Positions 1 to 8,595 of a stretch of 64,000 bases of DNA are shown piece by piece; position 1 is the first letter of the stretch, and the number at the start of each line of letters is the position of its first letter. The notes under the pieces were generated by a model. It did no database searches and was not told the origin of the DNA. It saw only the letters and a program-made list of their open reading frames with translations. Location: contig NZ_CP113116.1 of assembly GCF_026625985.1 (NCBI RefSeq), positions 4,960,001-5,024,000 of the forward strand, given 5' to 3'. Made by a program: the position numbers and the translations under genes. The DNA is from Mycobacterium sp. Aquia_213. GTDB lineage: Bacteria; Actinomycetota; Actinomycetes; Mycobacteriales; Mycobacteriaceae.

Positions 1-118
1 ACAGCGAACCGAGCACGTATGCGGCATCCCACATCGCGTAGCGGTGATTGTCACCCATGATCAGACCAAAGACCTCGTTGTCGCCAGGCGGGCCTACACC
101 TCGTGTCGGCGTCTTCAT
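1..118 (-). CDS. rslA: Anti-sigma-L factor RslA, N-terminal part (cut by window edge)
   Basis: Only the first 39 codons are in the window; the gene runs off the left edge. The visible protein contains RYAMWDAAYVLGSL, the conserved N-terminal segment of mycobacterial RslA, the membrane-anchored anti-sigma factor that holds SigL inactive. The ATG at 118 was chosen because AGGAG at 128-132 lies 9 nt upstream; an in-frame ATG at 127 would touch that ribosome-binding site. It follows sigL on the same strand after a 67-nt gap, the usual sigL-rslA pair. Confidence 0.85.
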   Translation of the reverse strand, partial: MKTPTRGVGPPGDNEVFGLIMGDNHRYAMWDAAYVLGSL

Positions 119-185
119 TTCATCCATCTCCTGTCACCCTTCAAGCATTCGGAGCCGATGACCACACGGATTGGTGGCTGGGCTG

Positions 186-719
186 TCATCGAGTAACTCC
201 GAGTTCCTGCAGAGTGAGCCGCAAAGCCCGCACGGCATAGTGTAGTCGCGACTTCACGGTTCCTTCGGCAATGTCAAGGTCTCCAGCAATCTGCGCGGTG
301 GTCCATCCGCGGTAGTAAGACCGCTCGATGACGGCCCGGTGCTCCGCGGACAGTTGCGTCATCGCATCGGCGATCAGCAGCCGGTCCAGTGCCGCGTTGA
401 CCTCGTCTGGGGTGGCCTGCTCCGGCGCTCCCTCTTCGTCGAGCGAGCCGACCACGTTGCGATAGCGAGCGCTGCGCCGATCGTCGATGATCATGTTCCG
501 GGCAACGGTGAACAGCCAGGCCCGCGCCGAGCGCTCGGTGTCGCCGACGACCTCCGGGTGCTGCCATGCCCGGAGCAGCGTTTCCTGAACGACGTCCTCG
601 GCGTGAGCGGCGTCACCGGTCAACCGCAGCGCATAGCGCCACAGGACGGCGGCGTGCTCGTCGTAGAGCGCCTTCATCAACGCAGCTTCTGCCGCCGCAG
701 TACCAGCGCCACGAGCCAC
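186..719 (-). CDS. sigL: ECF RNA polymerase sigma factor SigL
   Basis: 177-aa extracytoplasmic-function sigma factor. Region 2 is visible around residues 14-90: DEHAAVLWRYALRLTGDA, then EDVVQETLLRAW, then ARAWLFTVARNMIID. Region 4 has RSYYRGWTTAQIA and EGTVKSRLHYAVRALR as its helix-turn-helix. The frame is open further upstream to an ATG at 752, but the GTG at 719 is preferred: AGGAGG lies 7 nt before it and it gives the 177 aa of the M. tuberculosis protein. SigL regulates its own operon and cell-envelope and secreted-protein genes in M. tuberculosis; that role is inferred here from orthology. The anti-sigma gene rslA follows. Confidence 0.93.
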   Translation of the reverse strand: MARGAGTAAAEAALMKALYDEHAAVLWRYALRLTGDAAHAEDVVQETLLRAWQHPEVVGDTERSARAWLFTVARNMIIDDRRSARYRNVVGSLDEEGAPEQATPDEVNAALDRLLIADAMTQLSAEHRAVIERSYYRGWTTAQIAGDLDIAEGTVKSRLHYAVRALRLTLQELGVTR

Positions 720-739
720 TCGATCACCTCCTGCCCATT

Positions 740-767
740 GAAACGAGTGCAACAGGCGTTTAGTTCG
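740..767 (-). promoter_or_regulatory. Candidate ECF-type (SigL) promoter for sigL
   Basis: On the minus strand CGAACT (767-762) is followed by a 16-nt spacer and CGTTTC (745-740), resembling the GAAC/CGT elements of ECF sigma promoters. It sits just behind the mapA stop and 20 nt before the sigL GTG, where an autoregulatory promoter is expected. This is pattern matching; no transcript evidence is available. Confidence 0.4.
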
Positions 768-771
768 AGAT

Positions 772-1572
772 TCAGCTCAGAGTGAGAATTCGGGGCCCGT
801 CGTCGGTGACCGCCACGGTGTGCTCCCAGTGCGCCGCACGTGATCCGTCGGTGGTGGTGACCGTCCAGTCGTCGGCGAGTACCAGCGTTTTGCCTGTTCC
901 GAGAGTCAGCATCGGCTCGATGGCCAGCACCGAACCGGGGGCCAGCAGCGGTCCGCGGCCCGGAGACCCTTCGTTGGGCAGGAACGGGTCCATGTGCATC
1001 TGTCGGCCGATGCCGTGTCCGCCGTAGCCCTCGACGATCCCGAACGCGCGGCGGTGGCGCGCCTCGGCGGCACGCGTACCCATTTCGATGGCATGCGCGA
1101 CGTCGGTCAACCGGTTGCCGGGGATCATTGCCGCGATTCCGGCTTCCAGCGACTCCCGCGTCGCCGCGGAGAGTGCTTCGTCGTTGGGATCGAGCGCCCC
1201 GACCCCGAACGTGATCGCGGCGTCGCCGTGCCACCCGTGCAACACCGCGCCACAGTCGATGGACACCAGGTCACCCGGGGCGAGGATTTCCGCCGCGGAG
1301 GGGATGCCGTGCACCACCCGGTCGTTGACCGACGCGCAGATCGACGCCGGATAGCCGTGATAGCCCAGGAACGACGGGATTGCGCCGGCCTCCCGGATCA
1401 CCGACTCGGCGATTTCGTCCAGACTCAGGGTGGACACCCCGGCGACCGCGGCGGCGTGCACCGCCTGCAGCGCGGTGGCAACCACGGCACCGGCCGCGGC
1501 CATCGCGTCGAGTTCGCCGGCGCTGCGCTGCGGCACTACCTTGCGACTGCGCAACCGCGCCAGCGGGCGCAT
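772..1572 (-). CDS. mapA: Type I methionine aminopeptidase
   Basis: Removes the initiator methionine from nascent proteins. The 266-aa pita-bread metallopeptidase has all expected ligands: substrate-contacting His88 (VVHGIP), Asp106 (SIDCG), Asp117 (HGDAA), His186 (GYGGHGIG), Glu219 (AIEPM) and Glu250 (WEHT). The N-terminus lacks the long SH3-binding extension of the second mycobacterial MAP, so this is the mapA (Rv0734) type. It lies 2 nt behind adk and in the same direction as secY and adk, so it is probably co-transcribed with them. Confidence 0.95.
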   Translation of the reverse strand: MRPLARLRSRKVVPQRSAGELDAMAAAGAVVATALQAVHAAAVAGVSTLSLDEIAESVIREAGAIPSFLGYHGYPASICASVNDRVVHGIPSAAEILAPGDLVSIDCGAVLHGWHGDAAITFGVGALDPNDEALSAATRESLEAGIAAMIPGNRLTDVAHAIEMGTRAAEARHRRAFGIVEGYGGHGIGRQMHMDPFLPNEGSPGRGPLLAPGSVLAIEPMLTLGTGKTLVLADDWTVTTTDGSRAAHWEHTVAVTDDGPRILTLS

Positions 1573-1574
1573 CG

Positions 1575-2120
1575 TTACTTGCCCAGCGCTCGCAGCGCGC
1601 GGGCGAATACCTCGTCCAACGATCCGATGGCGTCGATCGTCTTCAGTTCGTCGCGGTAGTACTCCAGCAGCGGCGCGGTCTCGTCGTTGTAGACCTTGAA
1701 CCGGTTGATGATGACGTCCTCGGTGTCATCGGCGCGGCCGCGGCCCTTGAGCCGCTGCAACAGCTCGTCCTCCGACACCCGGAATTCCAGCACCGCGTCG
1801 ATATCGGTACCGCGGCGTCCGAGCATTTCGTGCAGCGCTTCGGCCTGCTCAATCGAGCGGGGATACCCGTCCAGGATGAAGCCGTCGGCCGCGTCCGGGT
1901 CGTCCAACCGGTCGTCGACGAGCTGGTTGGTCAGCTCGGAGGGCACCAGGTCGCCGGCATCCAGGTACCGCTTGGCCTCCAGCCCCAGCTTGGTGCCTTC
2001 ACCGATATTGCTGCGGAACAGATCCCCGGTGGAGATCTGCGGAATCCCGAGCTTCTCGCTGAGTTTTTCCGACTGTGTTCCCTTACCCGCCCCCGGTGGC
2101 CCCAACAAAACGATTCTCAC
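1575..2120 (-). CDS. adk: Adenylate kinase
   Basis: Catalyses ATP + AMP to 2 ADP in the cytoplasm. The Walker A loop GPPGAGKGT is at residues 7-15. The AMP-binding motif STGDLFR and the LDGYPRS motif follow. At 181 aa it is the short mycobacterial form without the zinc-binding LID insertion. The start codon is GTG, and it overlaps the secY stop by 4 nt (GTGA), which suggests translational coupling. Confidence 0.96.
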   Translation of the reverse strand: MRIVLLGPPGAGKGTQSEKLSEKLGIPQISTGDLFRSNIGEGTKLGLEAKRYLDAGDLVPSELTNQLVDDRLDDPDAADGFILDGYPRSIEQAEALHEMLGRRGTDIDAVLEFRVSEDELLQRLKGRGRADDTEDVIINRFKVYNDETAPLLEYYRDELKTIDAIGSLDEVFARALRALGK

Positions 2121-3442
2121 TTGAGGAACCCTTCGTAGTTGCGCTGCATCAGCTGACTCTCGATCTGTTTGACGGTATCCAACCCGACGCCAATCATGAT
2201 CAGAACCGCAGTACCACCGAATGGCAGATTCTGCACCGCCCCGGCATTGCCGATCTGCAGGAACAAGTTGGGCAGCACCGCGATCGCACCGAGGTAGATC
2301 GAGCCCGGGAGCGTGATCCTGCTCAGCACGAAACGCAGATAGTCGGCGGTGGGCTTGCCCGGCCGGATGCCGGGGATGAAGCCGCCGAACTTCTTCATTT
2401 CGTCAGCGCGCTCGTCAGGGTTGAAGGTGATCGACACGTAGAAGTACGTGAAGAAGATGATGAGCCCGAAGTAGATGCCGATATAGACCGGATCGCTCGG
2501 ATCGGACAGGTAAGTGCCGACGAACTTGTCCCACCAGCCGTTGCCCACGCCTCCGCTGCCGCTGCGGATCAACTGGGTGATCAGGTGCGGAATGTAGATC
2601 AGCGACGACGCGAAGATGACCGGGATAACACCGGCCTGGTTGACCTTCAGCGGCAGATACGTCGAGGTTCCGCCGTACATGCGCCGGCCCACCATGCGCT
2701 TGGCGTACTGCACCGGGATCCGGCGCTGGCCCTGCTCGACGAAGACCACGCCGACGATGATGGCCAGCGCGGCCACACAGACAGCGGCGAAGATCATCCC
2801 GCCGCGGCTGTCCAGGATCGTCTTGCCTTCGGACGGAATGCGCGCGGCGATACCGCAGAAAATCAGCAGCGACATGCCGTTGCCGATGCCGCGTTCGGTG
2901 ATCAGCTCACCCATCCACATCACCAGTGCCGCGCCGCTCGTCATGACCAGCACGATGACGACCAGGGTGAAGATGCTCTGGTCGGCGATGATGTCCAGGG
3001 AGCAGCCCTGCAAGAGGCCGCCGTTGGCCGCCAGCGCCACGATGCTGGTGGCCTGCAGAACGGCCAGCGCGATCGCCAGATATCGCGTGTACTGCGTCAT
3101 CTTGGCCTGGCCGGACTGGCCTTCCTTACGCAACTCCTCGAACCGTGGAATGACCACGGTGAGCAGCTGCACGATGATGCTGGCGGTGATGTAGGGCATC
3201 ACGCCCACCGCGAACACCGTGAGCTTGAGCAGCGCACCGCCGGAGAACAGGTTGATCAGCGAATAGATCTGGCCGGCCTCGCCGCCGCTGGCCTCTTTTA
3301 TGCACTGCTGCACGTTCGGGAAGTTGACGCCGGGCGACGGCAACGCTGCGCCCACGCGATACAGCACGACAATGCCGAGCGTGAAGAGGATCTTCCGTCT
3401 CAAGTCGACTGTTCGCAGCGACGAGATGAAAGCCGAAAGCAC
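2117..3442 (-). CDS. secY: Protein translocase subunit SecY
   Basis: 441-aa integral membrane channel of the Sec translocon with ten predicted transmembrane segments; it exports unfolded proteins together with SecE, SecG and SecA. The N-terminus (SLRTVDLRRKILFT) and the cytoplasmic loop QGQRRIPVQYAKR are typical SecY sequences. The GTG start at 3442 has AGGAGG five nt upstream (3448-3453). In this genome secY is not joined to the spc operon but heads its own secY-adk-mapA unit, separated from rplO by about 19.5 kb, as in M. tuberculosis where the gap is smaller. Confidence 0.96.
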   Translation of the reverse strand: MLSAFISSLRTVDLRRKILFTLGIVVLYRVGAALPSPGVNFPNVQQCIKEASGGEAGQIYSLINLFSGGALLKLTVFAVGVMPYITASIIVQLLTVVIPRFEELRKEGQSGQAKMTQYTRYLAIALAVLQATSIVALAANGGLLQGCSLDIIADQSIFTLVVIVLVMTSGAALVMWMGELITERGIGNGMSLLIFCGIAARIPSEGKTILDSRGGMIFAAVCVAALAIIVGVVFVEQGQRRIPVQYAKRMVGRRMYGGTSTYLPLKVNQAGVIPVIFASSLIYIPHLITQLIRSGSGGVGNGWWDKFVGTYLSDPSDPVYIGIYFGLIIFFTYFYVSITFNPDERADEMKKFGGFIPGIRPGKPTADYLRFVLSRITLPGSIYLGAIAVLPNLFLQIGNAGAVQNLPFGGTAVLIMIGVGLDTVKQIESQLMQRNYEGFLK

Positions 3443-3655
3443 TCTATCCTCCTGCGCGGCCGGGGGTCATCCTGCGTTTACGCGCGCTCAACACCCGCAG
3501 GCCAGGACGTACGGCGTCACGCGTCAAATCGTGTACGAGACTAACAGCTGGTGGGACTAGATCCTTAAAAGGGCGTCAAGGAGCCGTTCGAAAAGGCCTG
3601 AAAAAATTCAGGAAGCAGACAGCCACGGGGCGTAGAGTTTTGTCAGCTCGTTGCA

Positions 3656-3672
3656 TTTGCTAAGTATCAAAG
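3656..3672 (+). promoter_or_regulatory. Conserved CTAAGTAT box upstream of first methyltransferase array
   Basis: A 17-bp stretch centred on CTAAGTAT, about 64 bp before the first methyltransferase ATG. It matches 14 of 17 positions with a stretch at 15630-15646 before the second array. The rest of the 293-bp gap between secY and this gene shows no gene. Whether the box is a -10 element or an operator cannot be decided from sequence. Confidence 0.35.
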
Positions 3673-3735
3673 CTGGGTGTCGAGGGCAGCATGGTGACGG
3701 CCGACGGCCAGCGCAGAACACCGAAGAGGAGCACC

Positions 3736-4647
3736 ATGACACGCACTGACCAAGACAGTTGGGACTTGGCCTCCAGCGTCGGCGCCACGGCCACGATGGT
3801 CGCCGCGGCCCGCGCGGTGGCCAGCAATGAGGACAACCCGATCATCAACGACCCATTCGCGGGGCCCCTGGTTCGGGCGGTCGGGTTGGATTTTTTTCGC
3901 CGGGTGGTCGACGGCGAGCTCACCGCGGCCGAAACACCCGAAGGCGGCCTGGGGGACCTGCAGGTCGAGACCGACTCGATCGCGGTGCGCACTCGCTTCT
4001 TCGACGATTTCTTCCTTAATGCCGCGCGCGACGGGATCCGCCAAGCGGTGATTCTGGCCGCCGGGCTCGACGCGCGCGCCTACCGGCTGTCCTGGCCGAA
4101 CGGCAGCGTGGTTTACGAAGTCGATCAGCCCCAGGTCATCGAGTTCAAGACCGCCACGATGTCGAGCCTGGGCGCCGCACCGTCCACCGAGCGGCGCACC
4201 GTCAGCATCGATCTTCGGGAAGACTGGCCGGCGGCCTTGCGCAGCAGCGGGTTTGACGTGACCCAGCCGACGTCGTGGAGCGCCGAGGGCCTGCTGATGT
4301 ATCTGCCCCCCGAAGCCCAGGACCGCCTGTTCGACAACATCACCTCGCTGTCCGCGCCTTCAAGCATGCTGGCCACCGAGTTTCATCCGCCTTCGGAAAC
4401 GACGATGTCCGAGCGTGCCCAGGAGTTCAACCAGCGGTGGCTCAAACTGGGCTGCGACATCGACCTGTCGGGATTGTTCTTCGACGGCGAGCGCAGCGAT
4501 GTCGTCGAGTATCTGAGCGGCCAGGGCTGGGAGGTGAGCTCGCGGCCACGGCGCGAGCTGTTCGGCGATTACGGGCGCGAGTTCCACGACAGCGAGGCGC
4601 TGTCCCAACTGCGCAACATCATCGCCGTTACCGCGACTCTTAGTTAG
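3736..4647 (+). CDS. SAM-dependent methyltransferase, LCM-like family, array 1 copy 1
   Basis: 303-aa member of the mycobacterial family of putative S-adenosylmethionine-dependent methyltransferases related to leucine carboxyl methyltransferases (Rv0725c/Rv0726c/Rv0731c type); the substrate is unknown. Family hallmarks are DSWDLASSVGATAT at the N-terminus, the SAM-binding AAGLDARAYRLSWP near residue 108, VYEVDQPQVIEFK, and SAEGLLMYLPPEAQDRLF. The frame is open to 3691, but the ATG at 3736 is chosen because it begins the family-typical MTRTDQD sequence and AGGAG precedes it. It starts a co-directional run of three paralogues with short gaps. Confidence 0.88.
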   Translation: MTRTDQDSWDLASSVGATATMVAAARAVASNEDNPIINDPFAGPLVRAVGLDFFRRVVDGELTAAETPEGGLGDLQVETDSIAVRTRFFDDFFLNAARDGIRQAVILAAGLDARAYRLSWPNGSVVYEVDQPQVIEFKTATMSSLGAAPSTERRTVSIDLREDWPAALRSSGFDVTQPTSWSAEGLLMYLPPEAQDRLFDNITSLSAPSSMLATEFHPPSETTMSERAQEFNQRWLKLGCDIDLSGLFFDGERSDVVEYLSGQGWEVSSRPRRELFGDYGREFHDSEALSQLRNIIAVTATLS

Positions 4648-4656
4648 GACCCCGGC

Positions 4657-5589
4657 ATGACGAACACCGACAGCAGCGATTCCAAGCGTTTTGATGGCGA
4701 CAGCTGGGATTTGGCATCCAGCGTGGGAGCCACCGCCACCGCGGTGGCGGCCCGCCGGGCCATGGCGTCCAAGGGCCCCAACCCGCTGATCGACGATCCG
4801 TTCGCCGAGCCGCTGGTCAACGCCGTCGGCGTCGACGCCTTCATCCGGATGATGAACGGCCAGGTCGAGGTCTCCGAGGACGATCCCGCCTTCACCCCGC
4901 AGCGGCTCAGTGAGGGCATGGCCGTGCGCACCCGCTACTTCGACAGCTTCTTTCTCGAGGCCGCCGAAGCCGGTGTGCGTCAGGCGGTCATTCTCGCGTC
5001 CGGGCTGGACACCCGCGCTTACCGGTTGTCGTGGCCGGCCGACACCGTGCTCTTCGAGATCGATCAGCCGCAGGTGATCGAGTTCAAGACCCGCACCCTG
5101 GCCGATCTTGGGGCGGCCCCGACCGTCGATCGCCGGACAGTCGCGATCGACTTGCGGGACGATTGGGTAGGTGCGTTGCGCGGCAACGGATTCGACGCGG
5201 CGCGGCCGACGGCCTGGATCGCCGAAGGACTGCTCGGGTACCTGCCGCCGGATGCCCAGGATCGCCTGTTCGACAACATCACCGCGCTGTCGGCTCCCGG
5301 CAGCCGCATCGGCACCGGGTACGTCCCCGATATGCGCGACCGCGTCGAAAGGCGGGGTCGCGAGATGAGCGAACGCTGGCGCCGGATGGGCCTGAATCTC
5401 AACTGGTCCGAACTGGTCTACACCGGTGAGCGCAACGACGTGGCGGCCTACCTCACCGAACGAGGCTGGCAGACCACCGTGCGTAGCACACCGGAGATGT
5501 ACGCGCACAATGGTTTTGAGTTCCCCACCGAACCATCCATGGTCGCCTTCGGCGACATCAAATATCTGTCCGCGACGCTAGGAGGCTGA
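4657..5589 (+). CDS. SAM-dependent methyltransferase, LCM-like family, array 1 copy 2
   Basis: 310-aa paralogue of the preceding gene, 9 nt downstream. It shares DSWDLASSVGATAT, the SAM-site segment ILASGLDTRAYRLSWP, FEIDQPQVIEFK and IAEGLLGYLPPDAQDRLF. The N-terminal tail before the first motif differs from its neighbours (NTDSSDSKRF). The Shine-Dalgarno site is weak, so translation may depend on coupling to the upstream gene. The substrate is unknown. Confidence 0.88.
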   Translation: MTNTDSSDSKRFDGDSWDLASSVGATATAVAARRAMASKGPNPLIDDPFAEPLVNAVGVDAFIRMMNGQVEVSEDDPAFTPQRLSEGMAVRTRYFDSFFLEAAEAGVRQAVILASGLDTRAYRLSWPADTVLFEIDQPQVIEFKTRTLADLGAAPTVDRRTVAIDLRDDWVGALRGNGFDAARPTAWIAEGLLGYLPPDAQDRLFDNITALSAPGSRIGTGYVPDMRDRVERRGREMSERWRRMGLNLNWSELVYTGERNDVAAYLTERGWQTTVRSTPEMYAHNGFEFPTEPSMVAFGDIKYLSATLGG

Positions 5590-5591
5590 GC

Positions 5592-6521
5592 ATGACCCGT
5601 ACCGACCAAGACACCTGGGACCTGGCCTCGAGCGTGGGGGCGACCGCGACCTGGGTCGCCGCCTGCCGGGCCCTTGCCGGCAAGCAAGCAGGCGCCCTGA
5701 TCGACGATCCATTCGCCGACCCGCTGGTTCGTGCGGTGGGTGCGGATTTCTTCATCAAAGTGCTCGACGGCGAAATCACCGATGAGACCGGCGGTCTCGA
5801 CCCCGACGCGGACCCCGACGAGGAGTTCAACCTGCAGCGGATGGTCAACATGATGGCCGTGCGCACCCGGTATTTCGACGACTTCTTCGCCGACGCGACT
5901 GCCGCCGGCATCCGCCAGGTCGTCATCCTGGCCTCCGGCCTGGACTCGCGCCCCTACCGGCTGGCCTGGCCCGAGGGCACCGTCGTGTACGAAATCGACC
6001 AACCGGCGGTCATCGAGTTCAAAACCAGCGCGTTATCGAACTTGGGCGCCGAGCCCACTGCCGAGCGCCGGACCGTTGCGGTTGACCTGCGTGACGATTG
6101 GCTAAACGCATTGCGCCAAGCCGGTTTTGACGAGACAGAGCCCACGGCGTGGAGCGCTGAGGGCCTGCTGATGTACCTGCCCCCGGAGGCGCAGGATCGG
6201 TTGTTCGACGCCATCACCACGCTGAGCGCACCGGGCAGCCGGCTGGCCACCGAATACCACCGCGACGGCCTGCCCCTGCTCGAGAAACGCGCCAAGGCGA
6301 TGGCCAAGCGCTGGGGGCAATTCGGTTTCGACACCGACGTGTCCAGTCTCGTCTATCACGGTGAACGCACCCCGGCCGCGGATTACCTGAGCGCGGCCGG
6401 CTGGCAGATTACGGCGCGCACCCGCGCCGACCAGTTCGCCAAAGCCGGGCTGCCCGTGCCGCCGGGCGAGGGCCTCAAGGCGCTGGAGAACCACATTTCG
6501 GTGGTCGCCGTCTTGCAGTAG
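5592..6521 (+). CDS. SAM-dependent methyltransferase, LCM-like family, array 1 copy 3
   Basis: 309-aa third copy, starting 2 nt after the previous stop. Its ribosome-binding site AGGAGG lies inside the last codons of copy 2. Family motifs are DTWDLASSVGATAT, LASGLDSRPYRLAWP, VYEIDQPAVIEFK and SAEGLLMYLPPEAQDRLF. It has an acidic insert around residues 68-80 (DPDADPDEE) that is absent from copies 1 and 2. It converges on the GNAT gene with a 4-nt gap. Confidence 0.88.
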   Translation: MTRTDQDTWDLASSVGATATWVAACRALAGKQAGALIDDPFADPLVRAVGADFFIKVLDGEITDETGGLDPDADPDEEFNLQRMVNMMAVRTRYFDDFFADATAAGIRQVVILASGLDSRPYRLAWPEGTVVYEIDQPAVIEFKTSALSNLGAEPTAERRTVAVDLRDDWLNALRQAGFDETEPTAWSAEGLLMYLPPEAQDRLFDAITTLSAPGSRLATEYHRDGLPLLEKRAKAMAKRWGQFGFDTDVSSLVYHGERTPAADYLSAAGWQITARTRADQFAKAGLPVPPGEGLKALENHISVVAVLQ

Positions 6522-6525
6522 CGGC

Positions 6526-7191
6526 TCAGGCCGGTTTGGCCGCCGGCGTGCGAACCACCAACGGCACGGCGGGGAAACACCACGCCAGCTCCGAGCGCGA
6601 CTTGCGCAGCGCGGCGGTGCCGTAACCCCGCTTGCGGTGGTCGGGGTGGATCCAGACGCGCACCTGCACCTCGCCGTGGTCCAGCTCGCCGAACACCATC
6701 CCGACCTTCTCGCCGGAGTCGATGGCCACGAACCACGCGGCCTCCTCGTCGTCGACCCGTCCCAGCGCCGAGCGGATCTCGTCGTCGAGGTTGCCCGCCG
6801 GCCCCCCGGACCCGTCGCCGGCCGCTCCCATGTCCTCGGTGCGCACGGCGAAGATGTCGCGATCCGCGTCGGCGGAAAACGCCCGCAGCTCCAGGCTGTC
6901 GCCCGAGCTCGCCGGCCGCTCCCCGAGCGTGAAGCTCAGCTGCTTGTTCAGGTCCTCGAGCTCGGCCTGGATGATCTTGCGCGAAGCCTTGGTCAGCTGG
7001 CCGAACGACAGACCGAACACCGCTTCGGCGCCCGTGTGCGACGTGCCGAGCAAACCGGCGATCGCCTCGACCGCGGCCGCGTTGTTGTCGGCATCCACAA
7101 TGAGGTCGAGGACCTCGTGGCGGCGTTCAAGAGCTTTCAACAGGGCATCCGCGATCTCTCTGCGGGCGGCTTTGCGGTCGTGGTCAGTCAT
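6526..7191 (-). CDS. GNAT-family acetyltransferase with gyrase-A-like N-terminal helical segment
   Basis: 221-aa orthologue of Rv0730. The C-terminal half (about 100-221) has the GNAT fold signature with VRVWIHPDHRKRGYG, the acetyl-CoA pyrophosphate-binding loop region. The N-terminal 75 residues (ALLKALERRHEVLDLI, then FGLSFGQLTKASRKII) resemble the coiled-coil tail segment of type IIA topoisomerase A subunits; this is remembered similarity and needs a search. It lies 9 nt downstream of xylB on the same strand and is probably co-transcribed. The acetylated substrate is unknown. Confidence 0.8.
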   Translation of the reverse strand: MTDHDRKAARREIADALLKALERRHEVLDLIVDADNNAAAVEAIAGLLGTSHTGAEAVFGLSFGQLTKASRKIIQAELEDLNKQLSFTLGERPASSGDSLELRAFSADADRDIFAVRTEDMGAAGDGSGGPAGNLDDEIRSALGRVDDEEAAWFVAIDSGEKVGMVFGELDHGEVQVRVWIHPDHRKRGYGTAALRKSRSELAWCFPAVPLVVRTPAAKPA

Positions 7192-7200
7192 TGCACAAGC

Positions 7201-8574
7201 CTAGATCGCCGCCGGAAGTATCGCGCTAGATGATCGACTTCCCAGCTCCAGGAAACGTTGGTAGCGGTCCTGCACCGCGGCCGCCCAGGCGCGATCGGGG
7301 TCGACGATGCGCTCGGTGCTGACCCAGCGCGCGGCATCGGCGATCGATGTCTCCAGCCCGGCCGCCATGCGGCCCAGGAACGCCGCCCCCAGCGCCGCGC
7401 CCTCGGCCACCCCGGACACCTCCACCGGCCGGCCGGTGGCGTCGGCGATGGCCTGCATCCATGGCTGAAGCCGGGTCCCGCCGCCGGTGGCCACGATGCG
7501 CGACACCGGGGCTCCGCTGAGCTCGATCAGCTGACGCACGACGAAGCCCGATGCCTCGTAGGCGGCTCTGCGCAGTGCGGCCGGGCCGTGGGTGAGATCG
7601 ACGCCGTCGAGCACGGCCCGGCGGTCCGGGTCGTGGAACGGCGTGCGTTCCCCGCGAATGTAGGGCGACCACACCGGGACCCGGCGTGGATCGACCGATG
7701 CGGGGTCGCCGGGTCCGATCACGCGATCCACCCAGCCGAGAAACAGCCCGCCCGCGTTGCTGGCACCACCGATCAGACTCTTGGGCGCCTTGGTGTGCGG
7801 AATGGTCCACAGCCCTGGCACCTGGCGGGCCTCGGGGACGGTGACCCACACGATCAGCGTGGTGCCACACATCACCAGCACCTCGCCATCGCGATCGGCG
7901 CCGGCCACCATCTGCTCACACAGCGCGTCAACGGCGCCTGTAGCGAGCACGGCTCGGCTCCCGTGTACCTGACCGGCGGCGGCGCCGATCGTCTCCACCC
8001 GGGGCAGCTGTGCGGCAGTGGCGCCGCGCTCAGCGCAGGCCTCCGCATTCCAGCCGCTGCCGTCGAACAGGGGGTACGAGGTGGCCGCGGTGGCGAAGTC
8101 GATCACCGCCTCGCCCGCCAGCGCGTGGTTGGCCACCGCCGGCGCCGGCCAGTAACCGGCCGCCTCGGGAGCTTCGGCGGTCATCCAGCGCAGGAACTCG
8201 GCGGCTTCGCCCAACGCCGGAAGCGGCTGATCGCCGTCGACCCGGCCGCGCTCGTCGCCGTACAGCAATCCCGGCATGAAGGGCCGGCCCGCGGTATCGA
8301 CGGCGGTCAGCGAGGGCACCATCGCCGAAACGGCCACCGCGCGCGCCTCGGGCCCGGGAGCCAGCTGCCGCACCTGCTCGAGGGCCGCCAACGGGCCGCG
8401 CCGCCATGCCTCGTCGGCGTCATGCTCGAGCCGGTTGGGTGTCGGCACTCGAACCTGATGCGGAATGCGCACGCGCGCCGTCACGCGGCCATCGGCGTCG
8501 GCGGCGACCGCTTTGACCGCCGTAGTCCCGATGTCGATACCGATCGTGACGCCACTACGTGACACGGGCGTCAC
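7201..8574 (-). CDS. xylB: FGGY-family carbohydrate kinase (xylulokinase-like)
   Basis: 457-aa sugar kinase. The N-terminal phosphate-binding motif is VTIGIDIGTTAVKAVAADAD, followed by the second-domain motifs CGTTLIVWVT and ATGGGTRLQPWMQAIAD. It phosphorylates a pentulose or related sugar with ATP; the real substrate is unproved despite the xylB (Rv0729) name. A GTG at 8565, three codons in, is an alternative start that would give VSRSGVTIG. It is divergent from serA2, with only 21 bp between the outer start codons. Confidence 0.85.
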   Translation of the reverse strand: MTPVSRSGVTIGIDIGTTAVKAVAADADGRVTARVRIPHQVRVPTPNRLEHDADEAWRRGPLAALEQVRQLAPGPEARAVAVSAMVPSLTAVDTAGRPFMPGLLYGDERGRVDGDQPLPALGEAAEFLRWMTAEAPEAAGYWPAPAVANHALAGEAVIDFATAATSYPLFDGSGWNAEACAERGATAAQLPRVETIGAAAGQVHGSRAVLATGAVDALCEQMVAGADRDGEVLVMCGTTLIVWVTVPEARQVPGLWTIPHTKAPKSLIGGASNAGGLFLGWVDRVIGPGDPASVDPRRVPVWSPYIRGERTPFHDPDRRAVLDGVDLTHGPAALRRAAYEASGFVVRQLIELSGAPVSRIVATGGGTRLQPWMQAIADATGRPVEVSGVAEGAALGAAFLGRMAAGLETSIADAARWVSTERIVDPDRAWAAAVQDRYQRFLELGSRSSSAILPAAI

Positions 8575-8595
8575 CGTACGCCAGCATTGGCATTC

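Noticed and set aside
2075..3544. 489-codon plus-strand open frame antisense to secY
   Set aside because: It mirrors secY in a high-GC genome, has a composition dominated by Asp, His, Arg and Gln, and shows no domain. The minus frame is unmistakable SecY.
3443..3735. Possible small gene or terminator in the secY-methyltransferase gap
   Set aside because: No open frame with a ribosome-binding site and no stable stem with a U-tract was found; only the CTAAGTAT box stands out.
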